A model generated the notes under the pieces. The model worked only from the letters and a program-made list of their open reading frames with translations. It did not search any database and was not told where the DNA came from. Positions 6,702 to 12,451 of a stretch of DNA of 15,504 nucleotides are shown here, piece by piece (positions within the stretch are counted from its first letter, which is position 1; the number at the start of each line of letters is the position of its first letter). The stretch is taken from positions 1 through 15,504 of the forward strand of contig PIVW01000088.1 in assembly GCA_003353825.1 (NCBI GenBank). Reading direction: 5' to 3'. The translations under genes and the position numbers were made by a program. Source of the stretch: Chloroflexota bacterium. Lineage in GTDB: Bacteria; Chloroflexota; Anaerolineae; J102.

Positions 6702-6731
6702 GAGTAACCTCTCAATAAGTGGGCAGACGGT

Positions 6732-6760
6732 ATTATATTATGGACGTATCGGTGTGTCGA
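6732..6760 (-). promoter_or_regulatory. Sigma-70-type promoter of the DUF4349 lipoprotein gene
   Basis: On the minus strand TCGACA (6760-6755) is separated by exactly 17 bp from a perfect TATAAT (6737-6732). Transcription would begin near 6725. With the MITE present the leader is about 146 nt. Removing the element and one target copy leaves about 25 nt with GAGAGG 7 nt before the ATG, which is a normal layout. Confidence 0.62.
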
Positions 6761-6868
6761 ATAGTTCCGTATGACACTTAGTGATTAACACCCTTGATCT
6801 CCGTGCTGCAAATATTATATTTCGCAGGTTTGTTCTTGACAAAGAGAATTTCCTCAATGTCACTGAAC

Positions 6869-6882
6869 GCAACACGCAACAC
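6869..6882. repeat. Two GCAACAC heptamers, inverse of the array at 1112-1153
   Basis: GCAACAC occurs twice in tandem and is followed by GC. Its reverse complement, GTGTTGC, is the main unit of the array at 1112-1153. It lies 36 bp beyond the phosphoesterase stop. Confidence 0.6.
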
Positions 6883-6917
6883 GCCCTATAGTAGCACAAC
6901 GACCACCAGAAAAAGCA

Positions 6918-7661
6918 TCAATTCCCGACATGCAAGCGCCGTCCTAACCAGATCGGCAGGCCGGCGGCGGCGATGGCTTGTTCTACAAATTCCGTATCGT
7001 ATCCCACACGGTGCCAGGTCCAGGTTCGGGCCTTGGTATCGAGCAGGGCAAAGGAAGCGCGAGCGTCTCTATCACGTGGTTGGCCCACACTGCCGGGATT
7101 GAATAGCCAACGGTGGTCGAGATCAAAATGCAGCGGTTGCCCCATAATTTGTGTCGCCCAGTGCACGTGCACCCGACCCTCCTCTTCATACATCTCCCAG
7201 CCCACCGCTATGTGCGAGTGTCCAACCAGGCAAAGGGGTGTTTCAAATTCGGTGTAATTGGCTCCGGCCGTCAGTGGGCCATCGACATATTCCCATACCG
7301 GTGATCGCGGACTGGCGTGAACCATCGTGATATCTTCTCGTTGTTCCCGGCAGGGTAACTCACGCAACCATGCCATTGTCTCTGGCCGTAAGCGTTCTCT
7401 CTGCCATTCAGCAGCAAAACGAGCAATGTCATTGAATCTATCCAATGATAGCTTGCCTGCCACGGCCAGATCATGATTGCCAGCCAGACAAAGGTCACCC
7501 CGTTCGCGCATGATATCGGCGCAGGCTTGTGGTTCCGGGCCGTAACCGACTGTATCTCCCAGACACCAAAGGGCATCGGGCGCCAAGTCGTCTACCTGTT
7601 CTAACACGGCTTCTAGGGCAACGAGATTAGCATGTGTGTCTGACAGCACGGCGATACGCAT
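6918..7661 (-). CDS. Calcineurin-type metallophosphoesterase
   Basis: This cytosolic dimetal phosphoesterase has 247 residues and carries the full set of superfamily motifs: D8 and H10 in LSDTHANL, GDTVGYGP at 35-42, GNHD at 61-64, a histidine in MVHASP at about 114 and GHSH at about 146. These are the ligands of a two-metal centre. The GDTVGYGPEP and FNPGSVGQPRD stretches place it among the YfcE/MJ0936-like calcineurin domain proteins. Their physiological substrates are mostly unknown; phosphodiesters or cyclic nucleotides are typical in vitro. The start ATG 7659-7661 begins MRIAVLSDTH directly, with no leader peptide and no strong Shine-Dalgarno. The gene stands alone. Its upstream region contains the large heptamer array at 7773-7896. 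Confidence 0.88.
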   Translation of the reverse strand: MRIAVLSDTHANLVALEAVLEQVDDLAPDALWCLGDTVGYGPEPQACADIMRERGDLCLAGNHDLAVAGKLSLDRFNDIARFAAEWQRERLRPETMAWLRELPCREQREDITMVHASPRSPVWEYVDGPLTAGANYTEFETPLCLVGHSHIAVGWEMYEEEGRVHVHWATQIMGQPLHFDLDHRWLFNPGSVGQPRDRDARASFALLDTKARTWTWHRVGYDTEFVEQAIAAAGLPIWLGRRLHVGN

Positions 7662-7772
7662 TATACAAACCTATAGAATGATTTGTGTTGGGGTGCATGT
7701 GGTCTGCTTTGGGTATGAGCCGGGAAAGAAAGTCTACAATGTACATCACCCAACAGAGGTAAGGACTTAGTG

Positions 7773-7896
7773 AATTGTCAATGGCTAATTGTCAATGGCT
7801 AATTGTCAATGGCTAATGGTCAATGGCTAATGGTCAATGGTCAATGGTCAATGGTCAATGGTCAATGGTCAATGGTCAATGGTCAATGGTCAATGG
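7773..7896. repeat. Heptamer array: four 14-mers then nine AATGGTC units
   Basis: Three copies of AATTGTCAATGGCT (7773-7814) and one AATGGTCAATGGCT (7815-7828) are followed by nine perfect AATGGTC units (7829-7891) and a partial one. All are built of 7-bp units, 17 in total. The change from mixed to homogeneous units suggests recent expansion at the right side. On the minus strand the units read TTGACC/TTGACA, close to a -35 box, but no -10 box follows at the right distance. Confidence 0.92.
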
Positions 7897-8076
7897 GAGG
7901 GTGCAATAAGGAGCGAATTTGCACTGACAATAGTGGCGCCTGTGGCGCAGCAACATCCACAATTTTACGTCGATACGATTGTGCTAAGCGCCTAAGCGTC
8001 CAACAGCATGATTGTAAGCAGGATAGCACAACTAACCCGCCCTTGCCAGATAGGGGCGATTGCAGTGTGAAAGGGT

Positions 8077-8105
8077 TTGTCCTACGGTGTCCTATCCGAT
8101 ACAAT
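8077..8105 (+). promoter_or_regulatory. Promoter of the tsaE-tsaB-rimI gene cluster
   Basis: TTGTCC (8077-8082), a 17-bp spacer and TACAAT (8100-8105) form a good sigma-70-like promoter. The -10 box ends 7 nt before the ATG of tsaE (8113), so transcription should start at or next to the start codon. No Shine-Dalgarno fits in between. Confidence 0.6.
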
Positions 8106-8112
8106 CGGTTGC

Positions 8113-8586
8113 ATGCAATCTATATTCTTAAGCAGCAGTCCTGAGGCGACACGTGAATGGGCGCTGCAACTGGCCTGCCATTTTGTCTCACCTTTGGTCA
8201 TTGCCTTGTACGGCAATCTGGGCGCTGGTAAAACCGTGGTGGCCCAAGGGATCGCCAAAGCGCTCGGTATCGAAGACCCTGTGACGAGCCCTACCTTCAC
8301 CCTGATCAATGAATATGAACTCCCTGGCAACGTCAGGTTGTTTCATGTAGATTGCTACCGTCTGTTCGATCCGGTGGCCGAAGCCATTGCCTTGGGTCTG
8401 GAAGAACTGTTCGAACTGGGCATCGTCCTGATCGAGTGGGCAGATCGCATCGAACCACTTTTGCCCGAAGAGCGCATCGATATCGAATTATCAGACGCGG
8501 GACCTGGCCAGCGCCATATTCGGGTGCGGGATAGCAGGCTTGCTCCCTCACCACTCACCGTTATGCCAAGTACGGCTACAGCCTGA
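8113..8586 (+). CDS. tsaE: TsaE, tRNA t6A biosynthesis ATPase
   Basis: TsaE is the P-loop ATPase that works with TsaB and TsaD to attach threonylcarbamoyl to A37 of ANN-decoding tRNAs. The 157-residue product has the Walker A motif GNLGAGKT at residues 34-41, the SPTF segment (VTSPTFTLINEY) and the conserved HVDCYRL block. It continues with GLEELFE and VLIEWADRIEPLLPEE, all family hallmarks. ATG 8113 is preferred over an in-frame upstream ATG (8077) because family members begin just before the strand leading to the P-loop, and because the upstream codon falls inside the promoter. It is followed 4 bp later by tsaB. The mRNA appears leaderless. Confidence 0.94.
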   Translation: MQSIFLSSSPEATREWALQLACHFVSPLVIALYGNLGAGKTVVAQGIAKALGIEDPVTSPTFTLINEYELPGNVRLFHVDCYRLFDPVAEAIALGLEELFELGIVLIEWADRIEPLLPEERIDIELSDAGPGQRHIRVRDSRLAPSPLTVMPSTATA

Positions 8587-8590
8587 TATC

Positions 8591-9241
8591 ATGCTCCTTG
8601 CCCTTGATACTGCGACCGACTACGCTTCTGTAGCCTTGTATGATGGCCGCCAGGTGCTGGCCGAGTTCAATTGGCGGTCGCAGCGGCGCCATACGGTCGA
8701 GTTAGCCGCACAGGTCGATGCACTATTTGCGTTGGCCGAGGGCCAAGTGAGCGATCTTCAGGCACTGGCCGTAGCCGTGGGGCCCGGTTCTTACACAGGT
8801 ACGCGCATTGCAGTCAGTTACGCCAAAGGGATTGTAGCGGCATTGGCCTTACCTTTGGTAGGCATTCCCACACTGGATGCCCTGGCCTATCCTCATCTTC
8901 AAGCAGATACACCCCTCTGTGTCTTGGTCGAGGCTGGGCGAAAACGCTATTGCTGGGCGGTTTATGCACCCGGCGGGGATACACCGAAGCGTACGAGCCA
9001 GTGGGGATTGGCGACTCTGCCCGAGATAGCTGCTACCATCTCTACCCCGACCCGCTTCGCCGGCGAACTGCGCCCTGACGATGTTCTTTTTCTCCATCAA
9101 TCGCGGGGCGAAAGCGTTGTGATCATTCCGCAAGCACTCTGTGTGCGCCGGGCGGGGGCCCTGGCTGCCCTGGCCTGGCAGCGTTGGCAGGGCGGCGATA
9201 TCGCCGATCCGGCAACGTTGAGCCCCATCTATTTAAGCTAA
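8591..9241 (+). CDS. tsaB: TsaB, tRNA t6A biosynthesis protein
   Basis: TsaB is the inactive TsaD paralogue that forms the core dimer of the bacterial t6A complex. The product has 216 residues, a normal length. It opens with the ASKHA strand MLLALDTATDYASVALYD and carries the signature GPGSYTGTRI at residues 64-73. GIPTLDALA and the Cys/Leu-rich second half follow, as in the family. The start at 8591 lies 4 bp after the tsaE stop. An in-frame ATG at 8540 inside tsaE would add 17 unrelated residues. The stop TAA shares its last base with the ATG of rimI (TAATG), so the two are translationally coupled. TsaD is not in the window. Confidence 0.92.
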   Translation: MLLALDTATDYASVALYDGRQVLAEFNWRSQRRHTVELAAQVDALFALAEGQVSDLQALAVAVGPGSYTGTRIAVSYAKGIVAALALPLVGIPTLDALAYPHLQADTPLCVLVEAGRKRYCWAVYAPGGDTPKRTSQWGLATLPEIAATISTPTRFAGELRPDDVLFLHQSRGESVVIIPQALCVRRAGALAALAWQRWQGGDIADPATLSPIYLS

Positions 9242-9894
9242 TGCACACCACAAATCACCAAGTCACCGAATTTCCAGCAACGATCACCGATCTCAGCGCC
9301 TTGCCGTTTCGGATCGATGCCATGCAAATGGCAGATATCCCCTATGTCATGGCTATCGAACGCCGCGTGTTTCCCTTGGCCTGGACCAGCGGCATCTATC
9401 AGCGCGAATTGGCTGCCAACCCCTGGTCACACTATTATGTACTGCGCTCCAATGGACGTGGCTTGCCACACCTTCTGGCCTACGGCGGCGTTTGGCAGAT
9501 CGATCAGAGGGCTCATATCCCCACAATCGCCACGCATCCCGATTTTATGGGCCGCAAGCTTGGCGGCTATCTCTTGGCTAATCTACTACTGGTGGGTTAC
9601 CAAGTAGGCTGTCGTGAAGCCATCCTGGAAGTGAGAGTCTCTAATGAACAGGCTCAGGCACTTTACCGGCGCTTTCAGTTTGAGTCTGTAGGTCGCCGCC
9701 GCCGTTATTATAGCGACAACCAGGAAGATGCACTGATTATGACCCGACCCAACTTGACAGCGGCTGCCTTGGAACAAGAACATGCCTGGGTAAGCCGACA
9801 ACTACTTATGAGTTGGCAGACAAAGAGCAGCCAATGCAGAGTTTCGAATACCAAACCCACTCATGGAGTGAGGAATGAACACCGAACGCCCTGA
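9241..9894 (+). CDS. rimI: RimI-type ribosomal protein N-acetyltransferase (GNAT) with extended ends
   Basis: This GNAT acetyltransferase is expected to acetylate the N-terminus of ribosomal protein S18. Within its 217 residues the catalytic domain covers about 23-168: MADIPYVMAIERRVFPLAW, the acetyl-CoA loop MGRKLGGYLL (103-112) and the RimI signature EVRVSNEQAQALYRRFQFESVGRRRRYY, then DNQEDALIM. RimI is usually about 150 residues. Here there are some 22 extra residues in front and about 50 after the domain. The tail (ALEQEHAWVSRQLLMSWQTK...) looks unstructured towards its end and overlaps the next gene by 20 bp. The TAATG junction with tsaB supports the long start. It is placed in the t6A cluster as in many bacteria. 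Confidence 0.88.
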   Translation: MHTTNHQVTEFPATITDLSALPFRIDAMQMADIPYVMAIERRVFPLAWTSGIYQRELAANPWSHYYVLRSNGRGLPHLLAYGGVWQIDQRAHIPTIATHPDFMGRKLGGYLLANLLLVGYQVGCREAILEVRVSNEQAQALYRRFQFESVGRRRRYYSDNQEDALIMTRPNLTAAALEQEHAWVSRQLLMSWQTKSSQCRVSNTKPTHGVRNEHRTP

Positions 9895-10501
9895 TCTGGA
9901 TCGAATCGCTGCCGAAGTAAACGCATGCCAACGCTGTCCATTGGCACGCACGCGCACGCGTGCAGTTCCCGGAGAAGGGCCGGACGATGCTGAGATCATG
10001 CTCATTGGCGAGGGGCCCGGCTACCATGAGGACCAGCAGGGTCGTCCCTTTGTAGGAAAATCTGGGAAGTTTGTAGAGCAACTTTTGGCCAGTATCAACC
10101 TGACGCGAGAGCAGGTTTTTATCGCTAATGTGATAAAGTGCAGACCACCAAATAATCGCGATCCACTGCCCATGGAGATGGATGCCTGTACCCCCTACTT
10201 GCAACAACAGATTGAATTCATCAATCCCTTGTTGATCGTTACCCTTGGCAGGTTTTCGATGGGGCAGTTCTTTTCAGCGGACGCCCGCATCACCCGCATT
10301 CATGGCGAGCCCTTGCGGCAAGAGGGCCACATTATCTTGCCAATGTTTCACCCCGCCGCAGCCCTACGGAACCCGCAATGGCAGAAAGCGATGTACGAAG
10401 ATGCCGCCCAGATCCCGGCACTGATTGAAACGGTGAGACAGATACGCGCTCAGCATGCCGAGGAAGTAAATGACGACCTGGAGCAACTCAGTCTTTTCTG
10501 A
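9875..10501 (+). CDS. Family 4 uracil-DNA glycosylase with C-terminal clamp-binding peptide
   Basis: This iron-sulfur uracil-DNA glycosylase starts base-excision repair of deaminated cytosine. In its 208 residues all four cluster cysteines are visible: C18 and C21 (CQRC), C89 (VIKC) and C105 (DAC). The active-site motif GEGPGYHEDQQGRPFVGKSG (45-64) and the leucine-loop motif MFHPAAALRNP with H159 are intact. A clear Shine-Dalgarno (GGAGTGAGG) precedes ATG 9875, which lies 20 bp inside the end of rimI. After the glycosylase domain an acidic tail ends in EQLSLF. QLSLF at the very C-terminus (204-208) matches the canonical bacterial beta-clamp-binding pentapeptide, suggesting recruitment to replication forks. 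Confidence 0.93.
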   Translation: MNTERPDLDRIAAEVNACQRCPLARTRTRAVPGEGPDDAEIMLIGEGPGYHEDQQGRPFVGKSGKFVEQLLASINLTREQVFIANVIKCRPPNNRDPLPMEMDACTPYLQQQIEFINPLLIVTLGRFSMGQFFSADARITRIHGEPLRQEGHIILPMFHPAAALRNPQWQKAMYEDAAQIPALIETVRQIRAQHAEEVNDDLEQLSLF

Positions 10502-10633
10502 AGACAAGGGCAGCCAGTCCTCTACTTCAATCGTCGCCAGTGCTTTGTCAATAAAGATTTTGACACCTGCAAATCTATGATGACCTCGAAATAATCCATA
10601 CCAATTTTCAAATCTCATTATTTAGATACAATT

Positions 10634-10638
10634 AGGAG
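10634..10638 (+). promoter_or_regulatory. Ribosome binding site that sets the TTG start of RNase J
   Basis: AGGAG at 10634-10638 lies 6 nt before TTG 10645-10647. No ATG or GTG at a sensible distance would keep the conserved N-terminus, so this site decides the start. Confidence 0.75.
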
Positions 10639-10644
10639 CTTATT

Positions 10645-12312
10645 TTGTCTGCAATATTTTCAGATTCAAGCGCAGCAACCCTGCGCATTATCCCCCTTGG
10701 AGGATTGGGGGGGTTCGGCAAAAACATGATGGCTTACGAAACGGATGATACCATCATCTGTGTAGATACCGGTTTGATGTTCCCTGAGGTGGATATGCCC
10801 GGTATCGACATCGTCATACCCGATATCTCTTATTTGCTTGATCGGGCCAGCAAAGTCAAGGCATTTATCCTCACACACGGACATCTCGACCATATCGGGG
10901 CCTTGCCGTATATCTTGGCCCAGCTCAATGCGCCAGTTTATGGCACCCGATTGACTCTGGGTCTGGTAGAAAATTCATTGCGAGAGCGGCAGTTGATGGC
11001 ACATGCTGACTTGCAGCGGATCGACGAAGATAGCACCTTGGATCTGGGACCTTTCCGCGTCGAGTTCGTCCATCTCTGTCATTCGGTTCCGGACGCGGTA
11101 GGCGTGATCATCCGCACATCGGTCGGCAATATCCTGCATGTCAGTGACTTTAAATTCGATCCCCATCCGGTCGATGGAAGGCTCACCGACGAGGCAAAAT
11201 TAACGGCGCTGGGAGATGAGGGCGTGCGTGTCTTGCTCTCTGATTCCACAAATTCGGAGGTGGCCGGTTACACACCTTCCGAGCAGGAATTGGAGCAGGT
11301 GCTCGACGAGTTGATCAGTAAGGCGCAGGGGCGTGTGATCTTGGCAACCTTTGCCTCCAACATTTCTCGCGTTCAGCAAGTCATCAATGTTGCGCAAAAG
11401 TATGGCCGCCGCGTGGGTGTAACTGGACGCAGCATGGTTAATAACACGCGCATGGCCGCAGAACTCGGATATCTCAAACCCCCGGTCGATGGCCTGCTCA
11501 CACCGGACCAGATGAACTACCTGCCACCAGAACAAGTGGTGATCGTCTGCACCGGCAGTCAGGGAGAGCCGACCAGCGCTCTGGTGCGCATGAGCCGAGG
11601 GCAATACCGGCATTTGCGGATTGGCAAAGGGGATACTGTCATCATTAGCGCCACACCGATCCCCGGTAACGAGAAAATGATTCATCGCACGCTCGACAAT
11701 CTCTTCCGGTTGGGCGCTGATATCTATTACGACGATCTTTTCGACGTCCATGTGAGTGGACATGGCAGCCGTGAAGATCAGAAACGAATGATTGAATTGA
11801 CTCGACCAGAATATTTTGTACCCATCCATGGTGAATATCGACAACTGGTTTTGCACGCACGTTTGGCACAGGAAATGGGACATGCTGAAGATCACACCTT
11901 TGTGGTCGAAGATGGCCAACCCCTCGAAGTAGGCCACGACTACATCTTCAGGGCGGAGCGAGTGAGTTGTGGCCGGGTGTTCGTCGATGGGTTGGGTGTC
12001 GGCGATATCGGTTCGGTGGTATTGCGCGATCGCCGGCATCTGGCACGTGACGGATTCCTGGTCGTGACCATCGGCCTGGATGAAGAGACGGGTGAAGTGC
12101 TCCTTGGGCCCGAGATCCTCTCGCGTGGCTTTGTGTACATGGCCGAATCTGAAACCTTGATCGATGAAGCCAAAGAAGTGATCTGGAATGTCCTCGAGAC
12201 CCACGAAAGTACGGGAGCGGTGCTGAACCACGTTCATACCGCACTGGCAGATTTTTGCTATCGCACCACACGCCGGCGTCCCATGATCTTGCCATTGCTG
12301 GTAGAGATATAG
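10645..12312 (+). CDS. rnj: Ribonuclease J
   Basis: RNase J is a metallo-beta-lactamase/beta-CASP nuclease with 5'-3' exonuclease and endonuclease activity, used for mRNA decay and rRNA maturation. The 555-residue length is typical. The N-terminal region has IIPLGGLGGFGKNMMAYE and the zinc motif HGHLDH (H78, H80, D82, H83). A further metal-ligand block is LHVSDFKFDP. The beta-CASP part includes SDSTNSEVAGYTPSE, TFASNISRVQQVI, GRSM and TGSQGEPTSAL. The ligands return in VSGHGSREDQKRMI and FVPIHGEYRQL. The C-terminal domain follows. The start codon is TTG with a good AGGAG site. The gene is separated by 143 bp from udg and about 140 bp from ftsK; RNase J next to ftsK is a known arrangement. The stop is TAG. 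Confidence 0.95.
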   Translation: MSAIFSDSSAATLRIIPLGGLGGFGKNMMAYETDDTIICVDTGLMFPEVDMPGIDIVIPDISYLLDRASKVKAFILTHGHLDHIGALPYILAQLNAPVYGTRLTLGLVENSLRERQLMAHADLQRIDEDSTLDLGPFRVEFVHLCHSVPDAVGVIIRTSVGNILHVSDFKFDPHPVDGRLTDEAKLTALGDEGVRVLLSDSTNSEVAGYTPSEQELEQVLDELISKAQGRVILATFASNISRVQQVINVAQKYGRRVGVTGRSMVNNTRMAAELGYLKPPVDGLLTPDQMNYLPPEQVVIVCTGSQGEPTSALVRMSRGQYRHLRIGKGDTVIISATPIPGNEKMIHRTLDNLFRLGADIYYDDLFDVHVSGHGSREDQKRMIELTRPEYFVPIHGEYRQLVLHARLAQEMGHAEDHTFVVEDGQPLEVGHDYIFRAERVSCGRVFVDGLGVGDIGSVVLRDRRHLARDGFLVVTIGLDEETGEVLLGPEILSRGFVYMAESETLIDEAKEVIWNVLETHESTGAVLNHVHTALADFCYRTTRRRPMILPLLVEI

Positions 12313-12350
12313 GTTCGAGCGTCATCCCTACTGCGCTATCTGAAGCATCG

Positions 12351-12379
12351 TTGTCACACTTGACATATGCTGCTATAAT
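12351..12379 (+). promoter_or_regulatory. Promoter of ftsK
   Basis: TTGTCA (12351-12356), a 17-bp spacer and a perfect TATAAT (12374-12379) predict transcription from about 12386. This gives a leader of about 66 nt before ATG 12452. The gene can thus be expressed independently of RNase J. Confidence 0.65.
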
Positions 12380-12451
12380 GCAGTTGCGAACAAATGAGCT
12401 AGGTGTTTTGCTGAATTCCACGCTGTGAAACAGCGCCCTCTTTGTGTCCTT

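Larger units (their letters stand above)
6580..6917. other. Intergenic region between the DUF4349 lipoprotein and phosphoesterase genes
   Basis: This 338-bp gap holds the MITE (6589-6701), the lipoprotein promoter (6732-6760) and two GCAACAC heptamers (6869-6882). The rest (6761-6868 and 6883-6917) shows no gene or clear terminator for the phosphoesterase. A TTGACA at 6836-6841 has no matching -10 box. Confidence 0.6.
7662..8112. other. Divergent intergenic region between phosphoesterase and tsaE
   Basis: The 451-bp gap contains the heptamer array (7773-7896), an 8-bp inverted repeat TTGTGCTA/TAGCACAA (7979-7986 and 8024-8031), a 6-bp GC-rich hairpin around 8038-8058 and the tsaE promoter (8077-8105). 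A plus-strand open frame running from 7803 exists only because a 7-bp repeat has no stop in any frame. I see no tRNA or other RNA gene. Confidence 0.6.

Noticed and set aside
7803..8144. Plus-strand frame encoding NGQWSMV repeats
   Set aside because: A 7-bp repeat lacking stops gives the same peptide in every frame. The rest of the frame has no protein-like pattern and crosses the tsaE promoter and start.
10364..10618. Minus-strand frame starting MRFENWYGLFRGHHRFAGVKIF
   Set aside because: The first part looks mildly protein-like, but most of it is antisense to the uracil-DNA glycosylase and I recognise no family. It would also collide with the leader of the RNase J gene.
10604..10632. TACAAT at 10627-10632 as the RNase J promoter
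   Set aside because: Transcription would start after the AGGAG ribosome site that fixes the TTG start, and the -35 box is poor. No convincing promoter was found in 10502-10644.
11200..12237. Long minus-strand open frame of 345 codons
   Set aside because: It is antisense to RNase J, has no domain or ribosome site, and its composition is that of a shadow of a well-conserved gene.
12360..12379. Consensus TTGACA followed by TATAAT before ftsK
   Set aside because: The two boxes are only 8 bp apart, which is not a working sigma-70 spacing. TTGTCA at 12351-12356 gives exactly 17 bp to the same TATAAT and was used instead.
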